Source: Crotophaga sulcirostris
Taxonomy: Eukaryota > Chordata > Aves > Cuculiformes > Crotophagidae
Length of the DNA: 64,000 nt
Direction: 5' to 3'
Assembly: GCA_013397455.1 (NCBI GenBank)
Contig: VYZB01000023.1
Span: forward strand, 4,254,447-4,318,446
The translations under genes and the position numbers were made by a program. The notes beneath the pieces are model-generated. The model was not told where the DNA came from, did not search any database, and saw only the letters and a list, made by a program, of their open reading frames with translations. The stretch's first letter is position 1, and the number at the start of each line of letters is the position of its first letter. Below, one piece after another: positions 36,701 through 51,700 of this stretch.

Positions 36701-39700
36701 ATGTGTATTAGACATTCCATAGACTGTCTCTGTAGAAACCAAAATCTTCCAGTTTTGAGCTCACCTTCTTTTGAATATGACTATTTTATTTCATGATGTG
36801 TGTAAAGGAAAACTGCTGTTATCAGTTAATTTACCTCTTGTATGAACTACATTTTTGAGTAGTTACTGAAACTTGATAATTATTCATTTCCATTATTAAC
36901 TGGTAAAAACTAAACTATGCAAATGAATTGGAAGTGAATTTCCTTAGTTTAAGAACTTACAGTTGTGCTTCAAAGGCATGTTTCATTTGAGAAGGTGGAT
37001 ATTATTACTTTTAGAGCTTATGACACTCTCAGAGCAGTCAGCTAGTATCTTTTAGGTATGTTTTCCTGTGATAAGACATTTATCATCCTTGCAAGACTAG
37101 AGTTTTGTTTTACCCTGTGCTTCAGGATCAAACTATCGTCAGTTATAACAATAAGACCTAAGAAAAAAATGGAGAAAAATATTCCTTTATTTTATATTGA
37201 CTTAATAGAACAGAGAGTAGAATTCTGTTGTTTAGCTGCCATCCTAAAAACCCACCGGTTGAGGCTTTGTTAACACAAAAGTGTAAAGTTTTCATTATTT
37301 GTTAGCATTGTGCTGAGATAGGACTCTATGGGGGAAAAGTATTCTTACATTGTGTAATACCTCTGCTTTTGTTACATTAAGAGTATATGAAGACGGATGG
37401 TTACATAGCACTTAGTAGGCCTGAAGGACATGTTTGGCCTAATGTAACTGCTTTGCTTGTGTTTCAGGGCAATTTATCAATTCACTGCATGTTTATTGGC
37501 AATTAGCAGTGGTTGGTAAGCAGTCATTTGATGTTTGTTTTTAATCATAACAGGAATTTCCATTTTTTACCTTGACGACCTTTCCACCAGGCTTCCTTGT
37601 CCATGTTGGAGGTGTGGTCAGTGCACGGTCTGTGAAGCTCCTGGACCGCATTCACAATCCAGGTATGTTAATACAATAATAACAGTTTCCTTGCCCAAGT
37701 CCATTTCTAATAATCACATACTTCTAATCTTCATAACTTTGTAAGCTTATAAAGTATTTGAATAGATACAAATCTATTCTGTCAATCTATATTAAAAGCA
37801 ATCTCTTTAAGCTTGAAAAATAATGTTATTCAGAAGGTATACTTTTAGTTGGAAACTTCAGTAAGTCAATGAAATAATAAAGTACTATGAATCCAGTAAC
37901 TTTGCACTGAGGACTGTCTTTGAATTATTGAGGATTTAAACTTTTTTGCCTCTTTTAACATTAAAACTTGATCGAAGTTTTCCATTCGAAGAAAATTAAG
38001 ATTAAATACTTGATCTTAACAATGATTGTTTTCTAATTTTCAGTTCCTTGAAATCCTTAAAGGCTAACACCTACAATTTAGCTCAATACATGTTTTTAAC
38101 CTGTTTTGACAAAAGCCTTTGCAGCTTTGTTTCTGTTATTAAAAACATACACAGAACAGTCCTTTTTATTTGGACATACATTTTACTTGGGCACCCCAGT
38201 ACTGGAACATGTGTGTTTTGCATGTCCTAGTTCTGACATCAGAATTAAGTGACTTCTGACTCTGAAGACTTCATTGTTATACTCACTGAGACAAGCCGAC
38301 ACGTATTCTGTAAAAAGTTGGAGTGAACAGTGCGCTAAAAAATGCAGACAGAGGAGTGTAAAAAAAATAGCACCTGTAGTGGTTTTGCATGCACTGGTCA
38401 GGAGTAATAAAACGAAGTTTGTGCAAATGTATTTTTAAAAGCAGTTACTGAAAAAATAATAAATCTTTTTTCCTTCTCTTTCTTCTTCTTGTGTCCCAAG
38501 GCAATTAATTCTGGAAGCAGGTAGACTGTTGCTTATCTAAAGACTTGATAACATTAAATAAAATCGAGACTTACTTTGAATTAAAAAAAAACTACTATAA
38601 GGGATTTTTTAAAAACATATGTGTACATGATATTGTTATTTTTTCCTATCTTTAAGATTTATCCACACACTGAAGAGAAGATTAAGAGAAGTGTCAAAGT
38701 ACAGTTTATGTCGGTCTTCCCTTTCTTTGCCACAAAATTGTCTCAGACTTCTGTAATTTCAGCATATTTCTGATATGGATCACCTATATGCAAAATTTAC
38801 CGTATGATAAATTTATCTAAGACAAAAAAAATAATTATGTTCAGAATTTTAAAAACATATTTTCTTACATTATGCACTCCTTTATTTTTACTAACTGACT
38901 GAAAGCAGGGTATGAAATAATAGAAGATAGAGGTGCATATTTGCACAACTAAGTGGCTCTTTGCAGTTTTTGTGGGACTTGTAGATTGCTCCTGACAAGT
39001 GAATGTAAGATGCATGGTACTTTGAACTCAGTATATTGCAAAACAATGAAAGCAAAAAGGGAAATGAAGGCACATGACTATGGGAGGGAAGGTGAAGAAG
39101 TAGAAAAAAATTTTCTGATACAGTGATGATCATACTAAGCATTTGAGTCAAACAAGTCTGTAAAATATTAAAGGAAACAAACTGACGAATAAGCAGGAGA
39201 ATGTAGAAGAGGAAAGAACATTTGAAGGGGTGGATTGAGAACTTATCAATAAGACAATAATTGCTATATACTGTACACTTTGATCACGCCTAGAGCTAGA
39301 TTGCTATAGCATGCTCCTTTTTTCCCTTTCTATTTCAGCCTCTTATTAACTCTGCTGTCTGTGTCTTTCCAGTTCCTGTGGAGTGGTGTTGTCAATTGTG
39401 TTCTTGTTGGTAGTTTTTTTTCACTATTCTGCTCCTATAACTGATCTACTAATTTGCTGTTTTGAACTCAGCCTTTGTCGGAATTATGGGTAACACAAGA
39501 TCATACAAACTGCTAGACTGGAATAGTTTCAATTCAGGTATTTTATTAGTCATTCAGTACTACATATGCTGACAGAAATTATGGCAGCTCAGTGAAGTTC
39601 TTAGAAATGCTGTAGGATTTTTAGGTTAATGCTTCAAATTTAAATCTGTTTAACCATCAAACACCTAAATGTCTTGTTTTAATGTTGTTAAAGGCTTTCT

Positions 39701-42700
39701 TTAAAATTGCAAAACACTGTTTTAGTATGAAATAGCTTTGCTAAGAATAATTTAGTATCAATCCGGAAAGCTGAATGTTCAAATGATTATTTTGTTGTAA
39801 CTTTCAGCTTAGTGTCCATGAAGCAAGTAATTTAGGGAAAGAGAATGAATTCTTATTTATGCAGTTGGGATCATGTCAGATGTGAATTCTTTTTCTGTTT
39901 TTTTAAAATAATTTTTTGGTTGGTTGGTTTGATTTGGGGAAGGCTGTTGGTTTATTTTGGTTTGTTTTGCATGAGCTTGCACTTTCTTGAAGAATGGCTA
40001 TACTTCTAATTTCAGGAAATTGATGAATGTGTTTGTTCTAAGTAATAGATATAAAAATTGTCTAAGAGAATGGAAATAGACACGGAGGATGATCTGTTTA
40101 AAGGGAAGGCCAGTATGTAGTTTGAGATTTGTTGGTTCATAAATCGTGGCTTGTAAATGCAGTCAGTTTGCAGGACTTAACAACATAATGATTCAAACCT
40201 TTTAATCACTTTAACAGTTAACTTGAAAAAAGCCCCAGTATTCTATTTTTTTACATAGTTTTAGGGATCAAAGTGTGTAACTTGACATGGGTGCAGAGAG
40301 AATGGATGAGTTGATGGTGCAGTCTGCATAAAAGAAACATAGACTACTGGCCTCTTAATGGGAAAAAATGAAGACTTCCTTCCCATCTTTTTCTCTAGAA
40401 AATGTACCAAACTTTGGAAAAAAGAAAGGCATGATGGGAGCAGACCTTGCCATACTTTGTTTTTAAAACTGGCACAATAGAAAGGTATAAAGCTGACCTC
40501 TGGGGGTATGTTTCTCCCAGAAACAAGCTTTCCTTCTTGGTACTTCACTGTTGCAGTGCCGCTCTGTGTTACTTGTCTTTGGAAATGGCAGTGTCATGCT
40601 CTAAACTTAAGTTTCAATTATCTGTATACATTTTTCATTTTACACATAGTTCAATGATAGTTAGTGCCCAAAACTATTGACTCATTTTTGTGTCCTTGTT
40701 CCTTGCTACAGTGAGTATCCTGCAATATTATAATCACGAGTTTTTCTGGTTTTGTAGGTTTTAATTGTTTGTTCTAAAGTGAAATTAATTTTCCTTTCCA
40801 TATGAAAATAATATTACAAAATTCTCAGATATATTATTGGTATAGCATAGTCTGAACCAAGATGTTAAATATATGCCAATTTTTCATCTTGTATACTACC
40901 TTGAAAAGTTCAAATTGTTACTTCTTTGAGATAGTGTTCTGTAGGATGCCACCATGGAATAATTTTATTAGAATAACGAAGTAATTGAGTTATGTACAGA
41001 CACTGTATATGTATTGGGCTAGGCTAAAAAGTCATCCCGAAATGTAAACCTAGGAAGCTAAAGGGAGTCATGAATTCATTTCTTGAGAGAACATTCAAAA
41101 CGGTGCCCTAAGTGTTTTAGAGATAACAGGAAAAAGGAGACATGTATACATTTTATACTCAGAGGTAGTTTTTACTTAAAAAATTTGGACTAGAGAAGTC
41201 TAAACCAAGCAATAATTTTAGAGTTAATACCTTGCTGAGAACTGTCTGTCTTTCTGTTGCTTTGACGTGTCAACAGCTCTATAGTAACAGTCTTGATTAA
41301 TCCTACTGGTTAGGGATTGAACAAGTTATTCTCACATTCCTGGAAGTATGTTTCTTTTGCAGTGCTAGGTGTTTTGCTAACGAAGAACGAGGAAGAGAGT
41401 AAATCAGTTGTTAAATATGATGTGTGATGGATAGTAGGATTGCAGATTACATACAAGCTAACTATATTTTTAGATTGGAAAAAAGAGTATGCTGTGCATC
41501 TCTGTTACCATTGAGAAAAGAAAGGAGACAATTTCTATTCATCCCCCCCTTCTAGAGCTTTCTTGCTAGCTCTGTCATTGCTAGCTAATACTTGATCTGA
41601 AGGAGAGCAGGGATTTATACAGCTTAAAGGAAAACAATACTACATCTTTACATTACATTCACATTAGCAAAATAGCAGTGGAAAGTCAGAGATTTGAAGA
41701 TGCTTGAAAATCAAATGTGGAAGTAAAGACTGACTTTAATTGATTAATGAAAAAGAAGCTACTTAAATATCTGGAAATTGCATGTAGTTCAATGACAAAA
41801 TTGTTTAAATGTTTGTAAAATTACGAAAAAGTGACGATCAAGGTGAATGCAAAATAAAAGCAGAGAGATGAGCATAAATTTATATAAAAGGAGGCCTGTA
41901 ATACAATGGTAAAAATACTCTGGTGCTGTCTCTGAAAAGGATGTTGAAGATGTACTATAAATACAAAAACATGAAAGCTATCCTGGATGCAGAAGACTGG
42001 ATCTTTGTTTAAGTTTATCCCTGAGGTTAAATATAAAGAAACATTCCTTAGGAAGTGCAAGGGACTTGTTGAAGAAACTGCTTTTGCATACGGCTGTTTC
42101 ATAGTGCTAACATATACAATGTTCTTATGTAATTATTACGTTTTTAAACTCCTCATTTGGGGAGCTGCTTCAGCAGTGATTCTTCAGCTCCAGTAGTCAG
42201 AAACATGGAAGGAGGAAAGATTGTTAATAAAATTCCTAAACTTCTTGTTTGATATCCAGACTTATTGGTGCAGTGTGAAATTCTCCAGAACCCTGGTTTT
42301 GTATATGAGGAAATGGAAGAAGACAGCTTGTATATGTTTTGGTTCTGTAACTGAATGCTTTCTTTCACAGAAATACAAACATGCAGTGAATGTGCAAATT
42401 GCATTTCATACTGCTGTCTGGGGTGTAAATGTGTCATACTTGTAAGAACACAGGAGGAAATGTCAGAATGTTTTTGTTAGTATCTGATGTGGATATCATT
42501 CAGAACTAATAGAAAAAACTACATTTTAAACCTGACCTCCTGCCTTTTCTTGAAGGATTTCCTTGTTGACCTCTTGTACATAAGTCTGTGTTGATACAGT
42601 AATGGGAGGCTAAGGCAGTTTTCAGAGGTTTTTGTGAACAGAGTGAGGGATATGATGTTTTTCAGTAATATTTTAGTCTTAATTTTCTGCAAGTCTTCCA

Positions 42701-45700
42701 GCGGAATGAATATTTCTGAATGATTTTTATGGTTAATATGAATGGTGTTTGAATATTCTTTTTGAAAGCAGATATACCCTTATATTAATGAAATAATTTT
42801 ATTTGGAAATGTGCATTATTTTTCTTCTAGGGAGTTCTGAGTAGTATTTATGTAATTGAACAAAGGATGGTCACTGTCAGTGAGTATAGAGTAATATTCC
42901 TATGTTCTTTCAGAGATTCATAAATAAACTTGGCATTTAAAATCTTTATTTTAGAATTGTTTGTGTAAGATTAAGTAATGCTATTTAATCTGTTCATACT
43001 GATTTAAAAGTCTCCCTGGAATTTGGCTAATGATGTGAAAGCCATAATAGACTTCTCACTGCACAAATGCTCTAATAAAGCTGTTGCTTATTGCAGCACT
43101 ACAATCTGATTTTGAATTGGTAGTACATCAGAGGGAGAACTTTGGTCTTGTGGAAAGTTGTTATTGCATCTGATTTTGAAATATGGGACTTGACTAAAAC
43201 TTATTTCCTTCATGGATTGCAATGAGGCTTTTCAGCCTTATGATATGTCACTCTGATTGCAAAGACATGGTTGTAGAACTTCTTGCCTGGCTCAAAAATA
43301 TGTTACTGTTAGAAAAAAAGAAGAATGATAGTAGTTGAAAGGACATCTTCCTAACTACTACATAATTATAGGTAAACATGTCCTAAAATGGCTACGGGCA
43401 GAATTGTAGGAAAATGGCAGATAGCACAAGTTCTAGCTGACTGTAACAGGATTATAGATATAACTCTTGTTAAAAGTTAATGGATAAGATCATTATCTGA
43501 GATGAATTAGGCACAAGAGACTTCTAAGTGCTAAGTGCTAAGACTGAAGTTCCTCAATGTGCGATGTTCCTTATAAAGAAATATCACAGTTGGGCGTATT
43601 TTTCCTGGTACATTTTGCACTTTGGATTCTGCTAACCAGTGCAATTTGCTTTGACCTTTTGCAGTGATATTTTCTGATTTTTTGTAAGTTTTGAGGTTTT
43701 GATCTCTCTTAATGCAGTCTTGTTGAGGTCCTGAACTCACTCCAAAAGGCACTGTAGGAAAAGCTGCTTGGATCCAGAAGTTTAGAGAGGCTTCTTTGAC
43801 TAGCGTGTCTTAAAACAAAATAAGCAGTTGTGAGTGTATAGGAATAATGAAGGCAGAGGTTCTGTGACCTTAACAAGTAAAAGCCTGAGGAGTGTAAGCA
43901 ATGAGTAGGAAATGCAGAGGCAATTTCCTACCAAATAATGCCATCCCAGTTTTGTAGTTATGCAGTGAGGTACATTGTTTGCATGGCAGTCAGCCCGTAA
44001 GTGGTAGTCTTGTCTGTGAACATCTGTTTGTGTTTGTTGAGAGATTATTTTTTTGTGTTTAAAATTCTCTAAGTTTCTTTCGAAGACTGTGTTAGATAAA
44101 TCAGTTTTATTGTTGCTTGTTTTAAGGTTCCAGCCAGTTGGGCTTGTTTAAAGCTTTAAATCATACTTGTAGTGCATTTTGTGATACTAGTTATAAAATA
44201 GATAAGATGTGGTTTAAGAAGACTTGTTTTGTTACAACATAGCATATCCAGCTTTGGATAATAGACCCTTCGTTGCTGTCATTTGAAGATGACCTTTGAA
44301 GATTGCTCATGTTTTAAAATGGGTTGTATTTATTGTGCCAAGGCGAGAAAGCAATCGAGATAAACAAGAATGAATAAGTAGTTTATTACCTAGCAGCACT
44401 TCAAAGTGTCAGACCTTGCCCTTGTTGCTGTAATAGGATCAATCGAAACAGATTCCTAAATCTTCTTTAGTGTCCCACTTATCTTATGATTAGAGGAACC
44501 TTATGCACAGCTGTAAGGACTTCACCATTATAGGATGACTGACGGATAAACATGAAAACTAAAACATGGAGTGACAAAGTCACATATTTAGGCCTGGCAC
44601 ACCGGATTTCCAGAGACAAGTGAACTTTCGATATTCAACATTTTGTTATGTCTGCGCAGTACTTTTGAATTTTTCTAATTCTAAGGAGATTAAACCTTTA
44701 TTTTTAAATCTTGTTATCTTAAAGGTTTTTTTTAAGTTGTATCATATGGTGGTTTCCTTTAGCTAGAAATTAAATTTTTACTGCAGTTTTGATATTATTG
44801 CAGGAATTCTTTTTTGGGGAAGATGGTACTTTCTGCAACTTCGGCTGTTCCTATCAGACCTTCACCTACAGTTAAAAGCAAAAGTTATAGGATGTATTAC
44901 TGTTATGTCTGTGTAGTTAATGCTTGGTGGTATTTGCGGCAGATTTGGTTGAACCAGTTTATGGAAGACTGTTGCCCCCAAAGATTGCTTTTGAATTTAG
45001 AAAAGGTTAAATTGTGTTGTGGTATGTCCAAGTGATTCTTGCATATTTATTCTGAAGATCAATTACATATATAGCTTGCAATATGTGACTTTATTAGATA
45101 AAGTGTAGAACAGTGAAGGTTTGCTTTTTAAAGTGTGAGAATCCAAGTAGTTACTCTCTTATTTTAATCTGGGACATGCGGTTTAGATTTATGAACTTGA
45201 ATAGGTTTAGGTCACAGTGGAATACAGAAAATACTTGCGTTTCATGATGTCATTCATAAGCCTGACAATATGCTAATCTTTAGCTATCTGAGCATTTAAA
45301 CTGTTCCAAGGAATATTTACTTGAGATGAGGAACATATGCAGGGAGACACCTGAAGGCTTACTGTCAGGGATATTGAGAATATAAAGCTGTTTAGGAATA
45401 TATGGCTGAGATAATTAGCTGATTGGAAGTTAAGGTGAGATTCCAAAAGCCAAACTTTGAATTAGGATTTTTATTAGTACCTTTTAGGCTTGGGATATGT
45501 AAAAACATCTCCTGATTAATTTTAAAATTCCATATGTTTCTGTGTAAATTATGAGTATATACACCCGTATCAGAGATACAGAAGCTGTTGAGATTCTTTT
45601 AATTCGATTTCGTAATTCTTAATTTTTTTTTTCCAAGGAAAACCAGAGTATTCTCTAGCCTTCTAGCACTGATGTATTTTTTTTCATGAAATTTGGAATA

Positions 45701-48700
45701 TAAGAAAAGAATTCAGTAGTTTAAATGGGAATGTTACTAAGATGCTCCGTCTTGGGGTATATCTTGGTATTAAAGCCAGCAGTCCTCAGTAGTGAGCTGC
45801 TTCTAAAAGGAACTGTGCTGCTTTTCTGTATGATTTCATCCATGTACTCTTGCAGTCCTCTGCTGGTCATGTAGATATTTGGCCAGGATGACCCAATAGA
45901 AAACTAACCCTGCAGATGAATGGGTTTGTGTTCAATCTACCACCTGAAATATCTCATCCTATAAACACAGGAAAGCTGGATGCAGTTTTAATCCTAAATA
46001 ATCTAAAAAATTGTTTCTTCGGTACCTGAAGAATTTCTTCAACATCCTAACCTAAGCCTGCCCTTTTGCTCATTCAGCAATTTGGGTTTGAGAAGGAAGA
46101 TATGTACTCTCTGACCACATCTGGCAGAAAAGCACTGATTCAGTGCTATTCTCCAGGCTGGATGTTTTGTCTGTAGTTCAAGCTTTGTAGGAGTAGGTGT
46201 ACCTGTTCTCTTTGGTGGTCTGATTGCACTGTTTTCTTTTGGTTTAGTGTATCTTAGTTTTCATTGGATAAATCCCAATAATCTACTTCCTTCAGTTTCT
46301 GTACCATAAGCAAAGTTTTCATTTTCACATCTTTTATGCTTAAAAATGAATAGAGGGAGTAATTTTTAAAAAAGGATGGAGTGGCTTTGAAAGTCTTTTG
46401 AATGTTTTAGGTTAGACTGTTGGTTTAGTTATTTGCTATCCAAGTTTGGTGTTTAAACTTTACAGACCAGTGATTTGGCTTTTTGTACACTTACTTAATT
46501 GTTAAATATTTTAGAAAGATGATAGGAAATTTCACTATTTATGGGATAACCAGAGAGGATTGAACTAAAACTTGAGGTCTAGGGAAGGATGATTGTAAAC
46601 TTAATAAAGAGATGTGTTAAAAAAAACACATAACAAACTACAAAAAAACCCCACACTTTTTTCTGTATTAATTGATTAATAGGTTTTAATGAAGAAGATC
46701 CAAGAATAAGGGGATAAGAAAGGTGTGTGGATAATGCCTCTGCTTAGTGAAATACTCAAAAATTGGATTAAAGGGATTATTATTGGTGTCTCCATTGCCA
46801 TTTTTGAGACAACAGAATGAGTCATTTGTAGATTGCGAAAGCTTTCATAGTGTGATCTCATTTCAGAATGTTACATGATAAATGTAAATATTTACTAAAT
46901 GATACAATATTAAAATAGGTTGAAATGAATCATACATTTCCTGCTTCAGAGTACTTTTCTTCAGGTGTCTAGGGCAGAGGTGTCAAACTCACAGCCCACG
47001 GGCCGAATCCGTCCCTCCACTGTGTTTTACCCAGCCCAGCCCCTTGTTTGTACCCATTGGCAGCGCCGAGCTCCTTGCCCCTGCACTCCTGCCAGCGCTG
47101 GGCACGTGTGCAGGGTGTGACGTGCGTTACGCTGCAGGAACTGAAGAACGGCGGGAGCCCCAAGTTTGGTACCCCTGGTCTAGGGATTCAGCTTTAATAC
47201 AGCAACTCTTGAGTATGATCTGTGTATTCAAGAGACCATTCTTCTTAAATTTTCTTAAGTTTTTAATAATTTGTATGGACCTAGCATAGTGCAGATTCTG
47301 CCTAAATCTTGAAAGTCCCTGTACAAGTTAGCCTGTAGGAAATAACATTGGAAAGATATTGTTTCTTGTGGATCAGAAAGTATCAGTAGTGTCTAGGGTT
47401 ATCACCAGGTGAAAGATTTGGACGGGTTGTTGTCCTAGTGACAATACAGCCTCACAGAAGTCAACCACATATTTTGAAGGAAAGAGAGAGATGAATTGGT
47501 GGTGGATGGAACTGACTCAAAGAACACTTAGAGCACAAAACAAATACAGTGCTGTTTGTATTTTCTAAAACTGTTTAATAAAATAAGTTTGAAAAGTTTC
47601 TGTTGGAAAAGTTTTGAGTTGGCACAATTTTTATAGAATACAGTACTGTTGAAAACATTGTTCCTTTAATCTTCAACTCTAGAAACAGTGTGCTCTGTTT
47701 CCAATTTGTTAGAATTATCATGCCAGTTTTGAAACATGAAGAAAAGTAAGTTAAATATTCAGTCTGGTTTCCAATAAAGGGCACTTAATAGGAGTGTAAT
47801 TTTTGCGAACTTTTTTGCTTAAAGTAGTAGATAAACCTTGCTATAAACTACTCGGTAGATTTGCTAGGAAAGCTTGTGATCGAGTGCTATGTATGCTTGC
47901 CTTTTTGCTTCCACCTAGAATCCAGGGCCATTACTTTCTGTAACCATTTCAGTGAGCTGCCATAGTTTTCAGTCTGTACTGTCACCTGATCCAAGCATGC
48001 GCCAAAATACCCACCGTTTCTGGCTACTGTCTGCTGAATCTGCTTTGCAAACCCTTAGTTCTTAAGCTTTTGCCTTAGCAAAAAAAACAACAGGCACTCC
48101 TAAAGAGTGTACTGGACACATGCCATCCTGCTTCCCTAACTCCTATAATTGTTTCTGTAAATCCTTAGCTTTACTAAACTTGTAAATGCTACAATGGCAT
48201 CCCCATGTGAAATTGTGTGGCTCATGTGTCAAAAAAGGCTGCTTGTGAAAATATTTGTCAGAAGAATACGAATGCTACACATTGCACTGCATTCAGTGTT
48301 TTGTATCAATTTATTACTGCAATGTCATGGTGTTTGATTTTAATTGTAGACAATCATTTTGTGTTTTAATATGCAAAGGTAAGTTCATGTTAATGGTGAA
48401 TGTACAGTATTTATATATATAAGCATTCTGATTCATATTTTTGGCCTCTTTCTGGAAGAAAAAGTACTGAGTTAAATGTCTTAAGCAGAGGACTCGGTCT
48501 TCTTTATGAACACTTGTGCATGACTTGAATAGAAATTTTTGAACTTGTGCAATGAGAATTTCCTGGATTTTTTAAAAGATGTCGGGCCTGATCCTGTCAA
48601 CACTGAAGTCAATGGCTGGAAAATTGTTCTTATTTCTAGTAAGAATTAAAATGATCCATTGTATTACTGTAGTTAATAGTTTTGTTTATTCGATGCTGAG

Positions 48701-51700
48701 CAGATTCTCAGAGTAAAGGGTTAAATATTGCTTTAGCCAGACGTAGTGTTGAGCAACCTCACAGCAATGTGTGCTTTCCATTATGATAAGGTGTTCTTGT
48801 AGATGTTAGGGGAGAAAATTGTGTTAACTCTCTTAGGAACTTGTTCCTAAACTTTAATTTAAACTATAAACTTTTGTGAAATAAATTTAAATGTTTGCGT
48901 AGAGTTTGGGACCCGTCACTACTATTTCTACATTTTCTGTTCCCCTTAAACGTATCCATTCCCTTTCAGCATTTCATTCTTTCACTTTTTACTGTGGCTA
49001 CATAACTTTTCAGTGTCATATTCTTGTTTGTAACCTTATTCTTTATTCCACAGCACTTTCCCTGTGCATCCCCAGTTGCTTCACCTGTTGCTCACTTTCA
49101 ACTCCTTCATCATGACTTCACATTTTCTTGCATTTTTTGTCATAGAAGGGTCATTGTTGACAAGTAGGAACATTTTTTGCCAAATGGTACCTAAAGATGT
49201 GGAGAGAATTGATGATTTAGTAAAATTGTCTTTTTCATCTTTATTTATATCTACAAAAAGTTTACTTCTCCTTGCAGGTGTTTTTCTGTGAAGTACAAAT
49301 ATTTGTGTGGCTGTTCAATGTTTATAGCCAGCTGACTGTGATCAAGTCTGATTGAGCAAGAATTGTTCTGCACAATCAGTGGGCCACTTTTCCTACTAGC
49401 TACATTTTTCTGTTAGAGAAACACACATTGATAAGCCATCTTCTTGTCTGTGATTGGGTGGAGAAGGGGAAGTTGCTCCCAAGATCCATGTCCATTTCAC
49501 CATAAAGAGTTAGTGAGCAGAATGTACTTGTGGTCTCACATCTCCCATACAGCTCTGCATTTTGTCAGATGTCATAGCCTTTGTCCTAAAATGGATTTCC
49601 AAAGCTGCTCCGTTCATGTACCACTACTGCTATTAACTAATGGCAGCAATCACAGCCAGTGTTCAGACAGAGATGCACATGCAGAAGAGAAGACATTTTG
49701 CTTCCCACTTTGCTTTATTTACCACAGATAGCTCTTATAGCTGAGCTTGGGAACTCTATAGCCCCATGATGTGATAGGTTATTTCTTCATGATTCTCAGC
49801 TTTTGAATGCTGAGAAGTGTGAGACCTTGATAGCAGGTGCTCCAACCATCTGATTCAGAATTACTGTATATAATATCAAGCATTTGATTTTCCCAGCCTG
49901 TGAAAGCATTTAAATAGTGTTTTCATGTCGAGAAGCAGCAAAGTGCAGTACCTTGAGATTCTATGATAATGCATTGAAACCTGCTGAAGGTGAAATAAGA
50001 TATAATGGAACATGATTGATACAGTTCATTAAAATCCTTAGTGTGTTGTGTGTCTTAATGTGTGTATTTTTTTCTTGATTGCAGAGATCCTTCCTAAGAA
50101 CTATCACTATAGGGTTTTTTCTGTTCAGTGTTCATTTCTTAAAGTAGAGGTTGGATAAACTTTAGTCTGCACACCCAAGGCTGCTGTTAGTCAGTGCAGT
50201 ACTATGAAGTACACAAGCATTAACATCTAAAGTTAAGTGTAGTTGAATATACATACCTCTGTGCTCTTTTTTTTATAATTAGAAAATGGTCATTATTTTT
50301 TTGAGAAAGCTGAAAGCCTAGTTCTAGATGAAAAGTTGAGGTAAATTCATGAATAGATACATCTTGCTGTACAATATTTTTGTTTCAGTAAATTTCAAAA
50401 TGTGTGTATATCTGCATCTTTCATTTTTGTTTGTCATGTTGTCAGAGAACCTAGTGTATGATAGAGGGTTATCATACACTATATTTATAAATATTCCTGA
50501 TACTACAAAATTGGTTCCCAATTACTCTCAGGTTTTGACATTGATATTTTAAATTATAATTCAGCAAGGAGATTTTAATGGCTAGAAGTTTGTATTTGTG
50601 CAAAGTTTAGTTGATTTCAGGAAAAACGTATAAAAACCTGTCTACTCCGAACTCTTCATAGCATCTGAGTGCCTATTGCTTGTTATTGTTTTCCCCCTTA
50701 TATTATGTATCGACAATTCACATAGTTTTCAGCTAAGTTCACTGGTACAGGTAAACCATTTTGAAAGAAGCAACAGTTGACAAACTCCAATTGTAAATGA
50801 AAATACTCATTGACTTCATATGTAAAAAGCTTGTGAGACAAGAGCTTTAGTTGTGGGAAGCTAATTACTGAACAGTTAAAATAAAGGGGTTGCATAAACT
50901 TATTCCAGTAGCACTCTTTTTTTGCATTTTTAATGTAGTATTTGAGAAGAGCAGGTAGGATGCATTTTAACATATAACCTCAAAGACAATAAAGGTAATT
51001 AGATGAAGAATTGGGAGAGGAAGAGAAAATGGTGTAATTGCCAGGATACTGAAGCAGAGAAGCATCAGCAAATACATAGTCAACATACATCTTGTACTTC
51101 TTCCTGGTGTTAATGTAGAAGTAGTTTCAAATATCTATGGCTTCTCAAAGTTAGAAGTGCTGAAAAAAAGGACAACAGCACTGTATGTTTGATTAGTCAT
51201 AGTCTTGAACAAATATTTTAAAAATCTGATTACCAGAACTGCTTGTGGTAGGAAAAAACTATTCAGATGATTTCAAAGATGCCAGGTGTATATGGAGGTA
51301 AATATTACTTCATTACTACAAATACAGTTTCATTACTACTACTACTAGTTTGTCAATTTACAGAGTATCTGTGATGCTTCGTTGAAAGTTACATGATGCT
51401 CTCATGATTTTGGAAACTGACGGTATGGTCTTCAAGAGGGTAGAGATTGGAACAGTGTTTACAGTATTTTGGTGTTACCTGTCATATGGGCAACAATAGG
51501 AATGCAGTAATTTGTCAGAACCTGTTCTCGTGGTTGATAAACAAGAAAATTAATGAAAAAGTCCTGTTAGTGTTTGTTTGAAGTGCAATAGCTAGGAAAT
51601 AAAAAGTGTGTGGATACAAGAAAACACAAATATGAAAAGTTTGACTTTTCAGATTAATTGCATGAAGCTTTATGTTGACATAGTGCAGAATAGTGAACTC

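Noticed and set aside
39472..39489. 18-base in-frame segment in intron 9 with CAG before and GTAA after
   Set aside because: Phase 1 fits the junction, but an 18-base stop-free piece with minimal splice dinucleotides is expected by chance in a 14-kb intron. No composition signal.
47972..48062. 29-codon open stretch after a TTTTCAG in intron 9
   Set aside because: Its open frame is phase 0 whereas the junction needs phase 1, where it stops at once, and there is no donor.
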